From the NCBI GenBank assembly GCA_963169235.1, contig CAUJCX010000016.1, forward strand, positions 1 to 43,463: a DNA stretch of 43,463 nt, written 5' to 3'. The notes beneath the pieces were generated by a model. The model was not told the DNA's origin. It worked only from the letters and a program-made list of their open reading frames with translations, and searched no databases. This document shows positions 12,838 to 21,711 of the stretch, piece after piece. Source of the stretch: Actinomycetota bacterium. GTDB taxonomy: Bacteria; Actinomycetota; Thermoleophilia; Miltoncostaeales; Miltoncostaeaceae. A program made the position numbers and the translations under genes. The first letter of the stretch is position 1; every line of letters starts with the position of its first letter.

Positions 12838-15150
12838 GATGAGCGCCTTGTGGGTGAGCCACGCGGCGGCGACGGTCAGCACCACCAGCGCACCGACGAA
12901 CACCGGCGACGGCACGGTGAAGAAGTCGGTGCCGTAACGGTCGAGGAACTGCGTGTCGGGGCTGACCACCCCGCCGCCGTGCTCGGCCTGCTGGGCGGCC
13001 ACCCGGTGCTGCGCGGTGGGCACCAGCTGGGCCAGCGAGCCCAGGCCGGCCACGGCCCAGCGCGACGACACCACCCAGGCCGCGACGCCCAGCGCCCCCA
13101 TCTCGCTGATGGGCACCACGACGCCGGCGAAGAAGAACTGCAGCACCACGTACGGCAGCACCAGCGACACGGCCCGCGCCTCGTTGCGCGACGACGCGCT
13201 GATCAGAAGGCCCGCGGCCAGGCCGGCGAGCCCCGCCAGCACCAGCGTCACCGCGATGCCCACCTTCAGGTCGCCGGCCAGCTGCGGCCGCATCACCACG
13301 AAGAACGCGCCCGCGATGAGGAGCCCCTGCACCACCACCAGCGCGCCCAGCACCACGGCCTTCGCCGCCAGGTTGGACGCCGCCGCGACCCCCAGGCTGT
13401 ACTCGCGTCTCCATGACGGTAGTTCGGCCACGAACGCCCGCAGCCCGGCGAACGCCCCCATCCACGTCGCCACCAGCGCGAGCGCCAGCAGCATGTTGAC
13501 CGACTTCGCCGCGGGGGCCCCCTCCGGCGTCAGCGCGTCGCTGCGGAACAGCAGCACGGCCAGAAGCGCCAGTAGCGGCGCGCCCAGCAGCGAGATGAGC
13601 AGGCTCTTGGCGTCGCGTATCGCCAGCGTCGCGTTGCGCCGGATGAGCGTGCGCACGTGGGGTCCGCTGAGCTGGCGCCGGGCCGCGGCGGCGGACGCCA
13701 GCGGGGCGGGCGCCGCGTCGTCCGGCGCGGCCGGCGGGGCCACCTGGTCGGTGGGGGTGTCGAGGTGGTCGTACACCTCGGTCAGCGACGGGGCGCCGAA
13801 GGCCTCAAGGGCCCCGTCCGGCGGGCCGTCGTAGCGCAGCACGCCCCCGCGTCCCACCAAGAGCAGCCGGTCGCACATGCCGATGTGCCAGGTGTTGTGG
13901 GTGGTCAGCACCACGGCGCGGCCGTCGTCGGCCAGACGCCGGCACATCGCCATCAGGTCGCGGTCGTGGGCCGCGTCGAGGCCCGCGCCGGGCTCGTCGA
14001 GGAACAGGAGGCGCGGCTGCCCCACCATCTCGGTGCCGACGCCCACGCGCTTGCGCTGGCCGCCGGACGCCATGGTGATGGGCCGGTCGGCGCACGAGTG
14101 GAGGTCGAGCTCGCCCAGCAGCCGGTCGACGACCTCGCGCACCTCCTTGCGCGTGTGGTCGGGCGGCAGCCGCAACCCGGCGGCGTACTCCAGCGCCTCC
14201 CGGGGCGTGAGGTCGCGGTGCACGATGTCGTCCTGCGGCACCCGCGCCACCTCGGCGTACATCGCCTCCAGCGGCTCACCCGACACCGTGACGTGGCCCG
14301 CGTCCGGCCGGGTGACGCCCGACAACGCGTTCAGCAGCGTGCTCTTGCCGGCGCCGGCGGGTCCGAGGATGGCGATCAGCTCGCCCACCGGGATGGTGAG
14401 CGACACGTCGCGCAACAGCACGACGCCGCCCCGTCCGCGCAGGCCCAGCCCGCGCGCCTCCATCATGGGCGCGGGCCGCGCGGCGGCGATGCTGCTGCCG
14501 GCACCGTCCAGCGTGAACACGGTCTTGCCGATGCGCAGCGTGTCGGTGGGGGCCACGTGGGCCCCCGCGATGCGCTCGCCGTTGAGGAACGTGCCGTTGC
14601 TCGAGTCGAGATCGGTCACCCAGAGGCCGTCGGCGCGCATCTCGAGGCGGGCGTGGAAGCGCGACACCGAGTGGTCGTCCAGCGTGACGGTGTTCTCGGC
14701 GGCCCTGCCGATGGTGACCGCGTGCTGGGCCGTGGGCAGGTCGAGCACGCGGCGGTCGCTCTCGTCCATCACGAACGGTTGCGTGGCGTGCATGCGCGTG
14801 GGCGGCGGGGCCGGGCGGGACGGGGCGGGCGGAGTCCCCGCGGCGCCGGCCGCCACCGTCAGGCGGGCCTGGCCCAGCGTCACCACGTCGCCGGCGGTGA
14901 GGCGGCGCGGCGCCGTCACCCGCGCGCCGTTGACCGTGGTGCCGTTGAGCGACCCGGCGTCGCGGATGAGCCACGCCTGGCCGTTGTGGGCCACCTCGGC
15001 GTGCCGCGTCGACACCGTGGAGTGCGACAGCACCACCGCCGCCGCCGGGTCGCGGCCCAGCAGGTGCGGGCCGGGGGCGGGCAGCGTCACCGAGCCCGTC
15101 TCGTCCCCCGTGAGCACCAGCGACGGCACGCCGGCCGGAGGGGTGCTCAC
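12820..15150 (-). CDS. FHA-FHA-ABC transporter fusion (Rv1747-like exporter)
   Basis: 776 residues on one chain. FHA 1 spans about 8-103 (LLGRDPAAAVVLSHSTVSTRHAEV), a Pro-rich linker follows, and FHA 2 spans about 120-215 (IGRAAENTVTLDDHSVSRFHARL). The ABC ATPase spans about 228-450, with Walker A GPAGAGKSTLL, signature ASGGQRKRVGVGTEM, Walker B LLFLDEP and H-loop TTHN. An ABCG-type six-helix membrane domain follows (about 500-776) with the PSWRREYSLGV entry. FHA domains bind phosphothreonine. In mycobacterial Rv1747 this lets a Ser/Thr kinase regulate a putative glycolipid exporter; a similar role is inferred here, though no kinase is adjacent. GTG start with a distant -10 (TATGCT, minus strand). 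Confidence 0.93.
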   Translation of the reverse strand: MSTPPAGVPSLVLTGDETGSVTLPAPGPHLLGRDPAAAVVLSHSTVSTRHAEVAHNGQAWLIRDAGSLNGTTVNGARVTAPRRLTAGDVVTLGQARLTVAAGAAGTPPAPSRPAPPPTRMHATQPFVMDESDRRVLDLPTAQHAVTIGRAAENTVTLDDHSVSRFHARLEMRADGLWVTDLDSSNGTFLNGERIAGAHVAPTDTLRIGKTVFTLDGAGSSIAAARPAPMMEARGLGLRGRGGVVLLRDVSLTIPVGELIAILGPAGAGKSTLLNALSGVTRPDAGHVTVSGEPLEAMYAEVARVPQDDIVHRDLTPREALEYAAGLRLPPDHTRKEVREVVDRLLGELDLHSCADRPITMASGGQRKRVGVGTEMVGQPRLLFLDEPGAGLDAAHDRDLMAMCRRLADDGRAVVLTTHNTWHIGMCDRLLLVGRGGVLRYDGPPDGALEAFGAPSLTEVYDHLDTPTDQVAPPAAPDDAAPAPLASAAAARRQLSGPHVRTLIRRNATLAIRDAKSLLISLLGAPLLALLAVLLFRSDALTPEGAPAAKSVNMLLALALVATWMGAFAGLRAFVAELPSWRREYSLGVAAASNLAAKAVVLGALVVVQGLLIAGAFFVVMRPQLAGDLKVGIAVTLVLAGLAGLAAGLLISASSRNEARAVSLVLPYVVLQFFFAGVVVPISEMGALGVAAWVVSSRWAVAGLGSLAQLVPTAQHRVAAQQAEHGGGVVSPDTQFLDRYGTDFFTVPSPVFVGALVVLTVAAAWLTHKALIRSART

Positions 15151-15252
15151 GTCGCGGGCCGCGTCGGCGCTGCGCCCGCCCCGCGGCCCGGTTCCGGGCT
15201 TGTCCGCCGCGCGCGTCCGGCCGCGTTCGTCCTCGCATCACGCACGCCGCCG

Positions 15253-15258
15253 AGCATA
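15253..15258 (-). promoter_or_regulatory. -10 element for the FHA-ABC gene
   Basis: TATGCT on the minus strand, giving a leader of roughly 95 nt before GTG 15150. Confidence 0.35.
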
Positions 15259-15308
15259 CCGTCCGGGCACGCTCGCCCTGGGTGGTCCGCCACGGTGGGG
15301 TCGCCGTG

Positions 15309-15314
15309 TACGGT
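15309..15314 (+). promoter_or_regulatory. Leaderless promoter of the two-component operon, -10 TACGGT
   Basis: TACGGT ends 7 nt before ATG 15322. Confidence 0.5.
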
Positions 15315-15321
15315 GTTCCGC

Positions 15322-16017
15322 ATGGCCGAGAGCATCCTGGTGGTGGAAGACGAGGCGGCGATCCGGACGGTCGTCGAGTACGCGCTGAAGGATGCCGGGT
15401 TCACCGTGCTGTGCGCGGCCCGCGGCGACGACGCCCTCGAGCAGATGGAGACGGAGGACGTCGACCTGGTGGTGCTCGACCTGATGCTGCCGGGCGTCGA
15501 CGGCCTGGAGGTGTGCCGCCGCATCCGCGCCACCAGCCAGGTGCCCATCATCATCCTGTCGGCCCGCAGCGAAGAGCTCGACAAGGTGCTGGGCCTCGAG
15601 CTGGGCGCCGACGACTACGTCACCAAGCCGTTCTCCCCGCGCGAGCTGGTGTCGCGGGTGCGGGCCAACCTGCGCCGCGCGCGCACCACGCCCGAGCGCG
15701 GTCAGCTGCTGCGGGCCGGCGACCTCGAGATCGACCCGGTCGCCCGCAGCGTCACCAAGAACGGCGAGGACGTGTACCTGACGTTCAGCGAGTTCGAGTT
15801 GCTGCACAAGCTGGCCTCCACGCCGCGCCGGGTGTTCACGCGCGAGGAGCTGATGAACCACCTGTGGCAGGGCTCGTTCTTCGGCGACCTGCGCAGCGTC
15901 GACGTGCACGTGCGCCACCTGCGGCAGAAGGTGGAGGACGACCCGTCGGCGCCGGAGGTCATCCGCACCGTGCGCGGCGTCGGGTACGCGTTCGGCCGGG
16001 AGGTCGCGAAGGTATGA
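15322..16017 (+). CDS. OmpR/PhoB-family response regulator
   Basis: 231 residues. The receiver domain (about 4-118) has acidic residues Glu9-Asp10, phospho-acceptor Asp53 (VVLDLMLPG), Ser80 and Lys102 (DYVTKPFSP). A C-terminal winged helix (about 135-225) contains LTFSEFELLHKLASTP and SVDVHVRHLRQKVEDD, followed by VIRTVRGVGYAF. It binds DNA when phosphorylated by the kinase encoded next, with which it overlaps by ATGA. Closest in feel to the RegX3/PhoP class; the regulon is unknown. Confidence 0.93.
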   Translation: MAESILVVEDEAAIRTVVEYALKDAGFTVLCAARGDDALEQMETEDVDLVVLDLMLPGVDGLEVCRRIRATSQVPIIILSARSEELDKVLGLELGADDYVTKPFSPRELVSRVRANLRRARTTPERGQLLRAGDLEIDPVARSVTKNGEDVYLTFSEFELLHKLASTPRRVFTREELMNHLWQGSFFGDLRSVDVHVRHLRQKVEDDPSAPEVIRTVRGVGYAFGREVAKV

Positions 16018-17810
16018 CCCGACCGCGGTGGCTGGGCCTGCAGGGCTGGCTCATCGCCGCGCTCATCGGTGTGGGCTGCGCCGCCAGCATCGCCGTGCTG
16101 GTGACGGTGCTGCCGACGCTGGAGCAGACGGTGCGTCGCGACCGGGCGGGCGACATGGCCACCGACATCGCCAAGACGGTGCAGGGCGTCGCCGACGACG
16201 GCCTCTCGGTGGTGGACGACTGGACCAAGATCGCCGACGACCTGGCCGACCGCATCGGCGGGGCGCAGGTGCGCATCACCACCGACGGGCACGTGGTGGG
16301 CCGCTCGCGCACGTGCTGCGCGCTGCTGGCGCCGTTCCCGCCCATCTCGAAGGACTTCACCGTCGACTCGCAGCTGCTGACCAACGGCACCACGCTGCGG
16401 GTGAAGGTGCCGCTGCAGTCCGACGGGCCCCTGGCCCAGAACCGGGTGTTCGTCGAGGTGGCCGTGCCCGTGCCCGGCGGCGCCACCGAGATGACGTTCG
16501 TGCAGCGCCGCGTGATGTTCGCTGTGGCCGTGGTGTTCGGCCTGGCCGCCCTGGCGGGCTACGCGCTGTCGCGGTTCATCGGCGGACGCATCCGCCGCCT
16601 GGCCGACACCGCCTCCCGCTTGGCCGCGGGCGACCTGTCGGCGCGGGCCCCGCTGAAGGGCCCGGAGGAGCTGGCCACGCTGGGCGACGGCCTCAACGTG
16701 ATGGCGGCCCGCATCGAGGCCCAGGTGGGAGCCATCACCGGCGAGCGCGACCGGGCCCGCGTGCTCATCTCGTCGCTGGCGGAAGGCGTGTTCAGCGTCC
16801 GCGAGGACTCCACGCTGCGGATGATGAACCCGTCGGCGTTCCGCCTGCTGGACATCCCCCCCGACCACCCCCCGACGCGGGTAGGGGAGCTGCCGCCGCC
16901 GCTGGTGCGGGTGCTGGCCGCCGCCATCCGCGATCCCCGCGACACCATCGAGACCGAGACCGTGCTGCGCGACGGCACCGAGCTCAGCGTCGTGACCGCG
17001 CGCCTGGCCGACCCGGCCAAGGGCCTGGCGGTGACCATGCGGGACGTCACCGAGGAGCGCCGCCTCGAGCGCGCGCGCCGCGACCTGGTGGCCAACGTGT
17101 CGCACGAGCTCAAGACGCCGCTGGCGGCCATCAAGGGCCTGCTGGAGCTGCTCGAGAGCGACCACGTGGACGACGCGCACCGGCGGGAGTTCCTCGACCT
17201 GATGAGCGCCGAGGCGGGGCGCCTGGAGCGCCTGGTGGAGGAGCAGCTGCAGCTGGCGCGGCTCGATGCGGGCGCCCTGCCGCTGGAGCGTGACCGGGTC
17301 GACCTGGACGCCCTGGCCGAGGGCGTCGCCGACTCGCGGCGCCCCCTCGCGGATGCGGCCGGCGTGCGCTTGACGGCCACCACGCCCGCCGCGCCGGTGA
17401 CGGTGTACGCCGACGGCGCCCGCATCGAGCAGATCCTCCTGATCCTGGTGGACAACGCGCTGCGGCACACCGGGGAGGGGGGCCGCATCGACATCGGGGT
17501 GTCGGTGTCGGGCACGTCGGCCCGCCTCAGCGTCGCCGACACCGGCGAGGGCATCGCCGAGACCGACCTGCCGTTCGTGTTCGACCGCTTCTACCGCGGC
17601 GACCGCAGCCGCGAGGGGCGCAGCGCCGGGCTGGGGCTGGCCATCGCCCGCGGCCTGGCCACCGCCCACGGCGGCCTCATCGACGTCACGTCCCGCCTGG
17701 GGGAGGGGTCGACGTTCACGCTGCGGCTGCCGTGCGCCGCCGCACCGACGGCCGAGCACCCGCTGATGCCCGACGCCTCGCCGCTGGGTGAGCCGGGCGT
17801 GCCGCGGTGA
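16014..17810 (+). CDS. Sensor histidine kinase, PhoR/SenX3-like
   Basis: 598 residues: membrane helix 1 (about 11-33), an extracytoplasmic sensor (34-165) with an unusual CysCys pair (RSRTCCALLAPF), and helix 2 (about 168-190). HAMP follows (GGRIRRLADTASRLAAGDLSA), then a PAS-like domain (about 245-345), a HisKA domain with phospho-acceptor His364 (ANVSHELKTPLAAIKG), and an HATPase domain with the N box (LILVDNALRHT), G1 (VADTGEGI), F box (FDRFYRGD) and G2 (GLGLAI). Partner of the overlapping response regulator. The signal is unknown; nearby exporter and c-di-GMP genes make an envelope signal plausible. Confidence 0.93.
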   Translation: MTRPRWLGLQGWLIAALIGVGCAASIAVLVTVLPTLEQTVRRDRAGDMATDIAKTVQGVADDGLSVVDDWTKIADDLADRIGGAQVRITTDGHVVGRSRTCCALLAPFPPISKDFTVDSQLLTNGTTLRVKVPLQSDGPLAQNRVFVEVAVPVPGGATEMTFVQRRVMFAVAVVFGLAALAGYALSRFIGGRIRRLADTASRLAAGDLSARAPLKGPEELATLGDGLNVMAARIEAQVGAITGERDRARVLISSLAEGVFSVREDSTLRMMNPSAFRLLDIPPDHPPTRVGELPPPLVRVLAAAIRDPRDTIETETVLRDGTELSVVTARLADPAKGLAVTMRDVTEERRLERARRDLVANVSHELKTPLAAIKGLLELLESDHVDDAHRREFLDLMSAEAGRLERLVEEQLQLARLDAGALPLERDRVDLDALAEGVADSRRPLADAAGVRLTATTPAAPVTVYADGARIEQILLILVDNALRHTGEGGRIDIGVSVSGTSARLSVADTGEGIAETDLPFVFDRFYRGDRSREGRSAGLGLAIARGLATAHGGLIDVTSRLGEGSTFTLRLPCAAAPTAEHPLMPDASPLGEPGVPR

Positions 17811-17811
17811 G

Positions 17812-19191
17812 CTACGCCAGGCCCGCCCGCTGGTCGGACGCCAGCGGCCGGGGAGGCGCGTCCTCGAACACCACGCGTGCGCGTCCGGCGCGCTTGGCCG
17901 CGTACAGGGCCGCGTCGGCCCGGGCGATGACGGACGCGGACGGCTCACCCGGGCGGTAGGCGGCGATGCCGGCGCTGAACGTCACCGGCATCTCCTCGCG
18001 GGCCCACGCGGCGCCCAGGCGCTGCGACAGCATGTCGGCCTCGGCGTTCGCCGCCCCCACCATCACCAGGCAGAACTCCTCGCCGCCGAAGCGGGCTGCG
18101 ACGTCGCCGCGGCGGCTGATGGTGGCCAGCAGCGCACCGCAGCGGCGCAGCACGTCGTCGCCCGCCGGGTGGCCCTCGTGGTCGTTGAGCTCCTTGAAGT
18201 GGTCGAGGTCCAGCAGCATGAGGGCGAACGGCGTGCCCCGCCGCGTCAGCTGGTCGAGCGTCAGGTCCAGGTGGCGGCGGTTCGCGAGCCCGGTGAGCCC
18301 GTCCACCTCGGCCTGGTGGCGCAACTGGGTCACGAACCCCGCGCGCTCCACCACCACGCCCACCATGTCACCGACGAACCGCAGGCTGCGGGCGTCCATC
18401 TCTCCGGCGGCGTCCACGCACAACAGCACGGAGTGGCCGTTGAGGCTGCCCACCACGACCCCGTGCGGCGTCACCTGATCGATCAGCGGCACCAGCCCGT
18501 CGGCGTCCACGCCCGCGAGCATCTCCCAGCCGTCGTCCGAGCCCAGCATCACCGCCACCGTGCGGGCACCGAGCACGTCCACCGCCCGCGGGAGGATGGC
18601 GTTCAGCGCCGTGCCCACGTCGGCGTCGCGGGCGGCCTGCGCGGCGATCTCGCGCTCACCGCCGATCTGCCGCACCAGCGTGCGGCTGTGGCCCACCAGG
18701 TGATCGACGGCCAGCTGGGCGGCGCCTCCGGCCGCGCCGAAGATGATGGTCGCCGAGATGGTCCAGCGCAGGTCGGCGCCCGACAAGAGCGACCCGGCGA
18801 AGTGGCACGACACGCCCACGACCCAGGTCCACACCAGCAACGGCCACGTGCCGAACGCCGTGTTGTACAGCAGGATCAGCGACAAGAGCGGCGCCAGCGA
18901 CGCCTCGTGGGCGTCGATGCTCCACATGCCCAGCACCACCGCGGCGTTGGCCACGGCGTTCTGGGCGATGTAGTACGGCCGGTCCACCACGCCCGTGCGG
19001 GTGCGGCGGCTGCCCGCGGCCAGCAGGGCGATGAGCAGGGCGAACACCAGGGTGGCGATCGCCAGGCCGTCCCAGCGCACGCCGGGGGACGGGGGGATGA
19101 ACACCGGGGCGTACGCCGCCACGCCCGCCGCCGCGCCTCGCCAGGCCATGCCGTAGTACAGCCGTGCCTCGGCGAGGGGGTCGTGGTCCAT
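17812..19191 (-). CDS. Membrane-bound diguanylate cyclase (GGDEF)
   Basis: 459 residues. Five or six N-terminal hydrophobic helices (about 18-170) form an uncharacterised membrane sensor. A weak GAF-like segment follows (about 190-285), then a GGDEF domain (about 290-445): DGLTGLANRRHLDLTLDQL, LLDLDHFKELNDHEGHPAGD and active site RFGGEEF. It should make cyclic di-GMP from two GTP. No RxxD inhibitory site was seen upstream of GGEEF. The ATG is 6 nt after GACTGT, a weak -10, so probably leaderless. The stop is one base from the stop of the convergent kinase gene. Confidence 0.9.
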   Translation of the reverse strand: MDHDPLAEARLYYGMAWRGAAAGVAAYAPVFIPPSPGVRWDGLAIATLVFALLIALLAAGSRRTRTGVVDRPYYIAQNAVANAAVVLGMWSIDAHEASLAPLLSLILLYNTAFGTWPLLVWTWVVGVSCHFAGSLLSGADLRWTISATIIFGAAGGAAQLAVDHLVGHSRTLVRQIGGEREIAAQAARDADVGTALNAILPRAVDVLGARTVAVMLGSDDGWEMLAGVDADGLVPLIDQVTPHGVVVGSLNGHSVLLCVDAAGEMDARSLRFVGDMVGVVVERAGFVTQLRHQAEVDGLTGLANRRHLDLTLDQLTRRGTPFALMLLDLDHFKELNDHEGHPAGDDVLRRCGALLATISRRGDVAARFGGEEFCLVMVGAANAEADMLSQRLGAAWAREEMPVTFSAGIAAYRPGEPSASVIARADAALYAAKRAGRARVVFEDAPPRPLASDQRAGLA

Positions 19192-19197
19192 CGACGC

Positions 19198-19203
19198 ACA
19201 GTC
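19198..19203 (-). promoter_or_regulatory. Putative leaderless -10 of the diguanylate cyclase gene
   Basis: GACTGT on the minus strand, 6 nt before the ATG; a weak match (A2 and T6 only). Confidence 0.25.
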
Positions 19204-19253
19204 GGCAGCGGCGGCCGAGACTTGAGCCCGTCCGGTGATGGGGGTCGAAACGG

Positions 19254-19259
19254 CATACT
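19254..19259 (+). promoter_or_regulatory. Putative leaderless -10 of the SDR gene
   Basis: CATACT, 9 nt before ATG 19269, on the other side of the same divergent gap as the cyclase promoter. Confidence 0.35.
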
Positions 19260-19268
19260 TCCCGGTAC

Positions 19269-20126
19269 ATGCATCCCCGAACCGTCATCGTCACCGGAGC
19301 CGGTCGCGGCATCGGCCGCGCCTGCGCCGAGGCGTTCCTCGACGCCGGCTGGTCGGTGGCCGCCGCCGTGCGCGACGTGGAGGCCGCGCGGACCGCGCTG
19401 GGCGACCGCGCCGGACTCACCGTGGTGCCCATCGACCTCAGCGAGCCCGCCACCATCGCGCCCGCGATCGATGCCGCGACGGCCGCGCTGGGGGAGGTGG
19501 GCTGCCTGGTCAACAACGCGGGTCACGCCCTGATGGGCGCCGCCGACGACACCGACTTCGATGCCGTGCGCGCCATGTTCCAGACCAACTTCTTCGGCGC
19601 CGCCGAGGTCACCGCCCACGTGCTGCCCGGCATGCGGCGCCGAGGGTCCGGCACCGTCGTGTGCGTGTCGTCCATCGGCGCGCGCATCGTGCATCCCCTG
19701 CTGGGCTACTACCACGCCACCAAGTTCGCGATGTCCGCGTGGGCCGAGGCCATGCGGCTCGAGAACGCCCGCTCGGGCGTGCGCGTGCACGTGGTCGAGC
19801 CGGGCTTCATCGAGACCGACTTCGCGCAGTCCACCGTCCGCACCGGCGCGCTGGGGGACGGCGCGGGTCCGTACGCGCCGCTGGGCGGCCAGCTGCGCGA
19901 CGCGTTCGGCCGCGTGCGGGCCCGGGTGCGCACCGAGCCGCAGGCCGTCGCCGCCGCGGTGCTGGCCGCCGCCACCGATCCCGCCACGCCGTACCGGGTG
20001 CCGGTGGGCGCCGACGCCGTCGACATGGCCGCCGCCCGCGAGCGGCTGGGCGACGACGCGTTCCACGCCTGGCTGATGCAGTACGAGGGCATCGACCTGG
20101 ACGTCGCCCCGCCGCCGGGCGGCTGA
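19269..20126 (+). CDS. Short-chain dehydrogenase/reductase (SDR)
   Basis: 285 residues, classical SDR. The cofactor loop is TGAGRGIG (9-16), followed by LVNNAGHA and the catalytic Ser-Tyr-Lys (VSSIGARIV...GYYHATKFAMSAW), then EPGFIETDF after the active site. Arg40 region (VRDVEAAR) in place of an acidic residue suggests NADP preference (inferred). The substrate is unknown. Followed two bases later by glycerate kinase on the same strand, so probably co-transcribed. Confidence 0.9.
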   Translation: MHPRTVIVTGAGRGIGRACAEAFLDAGWSVAAAVRDVEAARTALGDRAGLTVVPIDLSEPATIAPAIDAATAALGEVGCLVNNAGHALMGAADDTDFDAVRAMFQTNFFGAAEVTAHVLPGMRRRGSGTVVCVSSIGARIVHPLLGYYHATKFAMSAWAEAMRLENARSGVRVHVVEPGFIETDFAQSTVRTGALGDGAGPYAPLGGQLRDAFGRVRARVRTEPQAVAAAVLAAATDPATPYRVPVGADAVDMAAARERLGDDAFHAWLMQYEGIDLDVAPPPGG

Positions 20127-20127
20127 C

Positions 20128-21297
20128 GTGGCCCCACGCGGCGCGGGCCGCCCGGTGGTGGTGGCGCTGGCGGCGTTCAAGGGGGCCCTGCCGGCGGCGG
20201 CCGCCAGCCGGGCCGTGGCGGCCGGCGTGCGCCTGACGGCCGAGGGCACGCCCACCCGCGTGGTGCCCGTGGCCGACGGCGGGGAGGGCACCATGGAGGC
20301 CCTGGTGGCGGCCTCCGGCGGGCGCACGCGCGGGGGCCTGGTGCACGACCCCCTCGGCCGCATGGTCGAGGCGCACATCGGCGAGCTGCCCGGGCACACC
20401 GCGGTGGTGGAGCTGGCCCAGGCCAGCGGGTTCGAGCGCCTCGCCGACGCCGAGCGCGACGCGGAGGCCACGTCCACCCTGGGCACGGGCGAGCAGATCC
20501 GCGCGGCCCTCGACCTGGGCGCGACGCGCATCATCATCGGGCTGGGCGGCAGCGCGACCACCGACGGCGGCATGGGGCTGGCGCGTGCCCTGGGCGTGCG
20601 CTTCCTCGACGCCGATGGACGCGAGCTGGCCGGCCGCGGGGCCGACCTGGCGCGGGTGGCGCGCATCGACGTCTCGCAGCGGGACCCGCGGGTGGAGCAC
20701 ACCGAGATCGTCGTGGCGTGCGACGTCACCAACCCGTTGTCCGGGCCCGACGGTGCCGCGCACGTGTTCGGGCCCCAGAAGGGGGCGTCCCCCGCGGCCG
20801 TCGCGCGCCTCGACGCGGGGCTGCGCGCGTACGGCGACGTGCTGGCCGCGCAGACCGGCCACGACGTCACGGCGATGCCGGGGGCGGGGGCCGCGGGCGG
20901 GGCGGCGGCCGGCCTGGTGGCGCTGATGGGGGCAACCCTGACGCCGGGCGCGGAGCTGGTGCTCGCCGCCGCCGGGCTGCCCGCCGCGCTCGACGGCGCC
21001 GCCCTGTGCATCACGGGCGAGGGGCGGCTGGACGCCCAGACGGCCACGGGCAAGGCCGCCTCCGCGGTGGCGGCCGCGGCGGGGCGGGCGGGCGTGCCGT
21101 GCGTCGGCGTCTGCGGTCAGCTCGACCTGTCCCCCGGGGCGCTGCGCCGCCTGGGCTTCGCCGCGGCGTTCCCGATCAACCCGGCGCTGGTGCGGCTGCC
21201 GGACGCCCTGGAGGCGACCGAGGCGAACCTGGCGGCGACGGGCGCGGCCATCGGCGGGTTGTGGGCCGCGGCGCACCGTTCCTATACGGAGGTCTAG
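20128..21297 (+). CDS. Glycerate kinase (GlxK/GarK family, type I)
   Basis: 389 residues. Phosphorylates D-glycerate with ATP; family members make 2- or 3-phosphoglycerate. Motifs are VVALAAFKGALPAAAASRAV (family 'aPDsFKGslsa.eaa.ai'), PVADGGEGTMEAL, ATSTLGTGEQI, IIIGLGGSATTDGGMGLARA and ACDVTNPLSGPDGAAHVFGPQKGA. ITGEGRLDAQTATGKA follows near the C terminus. The start is a GTG one base after the SDR stop. It lies close to gpgS, which uses 3-phosphoglycerate, but on the opposite strand; a metabolic link is only suggestive. Confidence 0.93.
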   Translation: MAPRGAGRPVVVALAAFKGALPAAAASRAVAAGVRLTAEGTPTRVVPVADGGEGTMEALVAASGGRTRGGLVHDPLGRMVEAHIGELPGHTAVVELAQASGFERLADAERDAEATSTLGTGEQIRAALDLGATRIIIGLGGSATTDGGMGLARALGVRFLDADGRELAGRGADLARVARIDVSQRDPRVEHTEIVVACDVTNPLSGPDGAAHVFGPQKGASPAAVARLDAGLRAYGDVLAAQTGHDVTAMPGAGAAGGAAAGLVALMGATLTPGAELVLAAAGLPAALDGAALCITGEGRLDAQTATGKAASAVAAAAGRAGVPCVGVCGQLDLSPGALRRLGFAAAFPINPALVRLPDALEATEANLAATGAAIGGLWAAAHRSYTEV

Positions 21298-21390
21298 GTG
21301 CTGCCTATCCTCAACGGTGGCAGCGATTCGCGGGAGCGGCGGCATTCTGCTGATGCAGGGAACGACCGACCACCGACAACGGACTGTCAC

Positions 21391-21687
21391 ATGTACCGCC
21401 GCCTCGCCATCCTCACCGCCGTCACCGCCGCCCTGGCTCCCGCCGCGGCGTTCGCGCAGCCCGCCGCTCCGGCCGGGGCTCAGGCGCTGAAGGAGGCGAC
21501 CCGCCTGTCGGTGCAGTGGGGAACGTGCCCCACGTCGCGTCCCGCCCAGGCCCTTCTGTCGCAGGCCCGCACCGCCCCGGTGTCGGCGCGCGCCCGCCGG
21601 GCCGTCGCCGCCCGCACGGCGTGGCGCGTGGTGGTGCGCGAGTGCAGCACCCCGACCCCCATGCCCACGGCGGTCGTCGGCGGCTGA
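21391..21687 (+). CDS. Small secreted protein of unknown function
   Basis: 98 residues from ATG 21391: signal peptide (RRLAILTAVTAALAPAAAFA, cleavage around residue 21) and a mature part with two cysteines, WGTCPTSRPA and VRECSTPTP, that could form one disulfide. No family was recognised. A -10-like TATCCT at 21306-21311 would give a leader of roughly 70 nt. Convergent with gpgS; the stops pair weakly (TGA-GCCG-TCA). Confidence 0.55.
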   Translation: MYRRLAILTAVTAALAPAAAFAQPAAPAGAQALKEATRLSVQWGTCPTSRPAQALLSQARTAPVSARARRAVAARTAWRVVVRECSTPTPMPTAVVGG

Positions 21688-21711
21688 GCCGTCAGGCCGG
21701 GTGCGCCCGGC
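21684..21711. terminator. Weak hairpins between the secreted protein and gpgS
   Basis: CTGA-GCCG-TCAG (21684-21695) pairs both stops. GCCGGG-TGCG-CCCGGC (21696-21711), inside the gpgS 3' end, is a 6-bp stem with a 4-nt loop. Either may act as a terminator. Confidence 0.35.

Noticed and set aside
12614-15241. Long open frames on several strands through the FHA-ABC gene region (for example 13657-15321 plus strand and 14276-15241 minus strand)
   Set aside because: Their products are Arg/Gly/His/Pro-rich low-complexity strings typical of out-of-frame reading of GC-rich genes; the minus-strand frame with FHA and ABC motifs explains the DNA.
17790-17830. Hairpin between the histidine kinase and diguanylate cyclase genes
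   Set aside because: Only scattered GGCGT/ACGCC pairing with a long loop; the stops are of different types and one base apart, so no convincing terminator was called.
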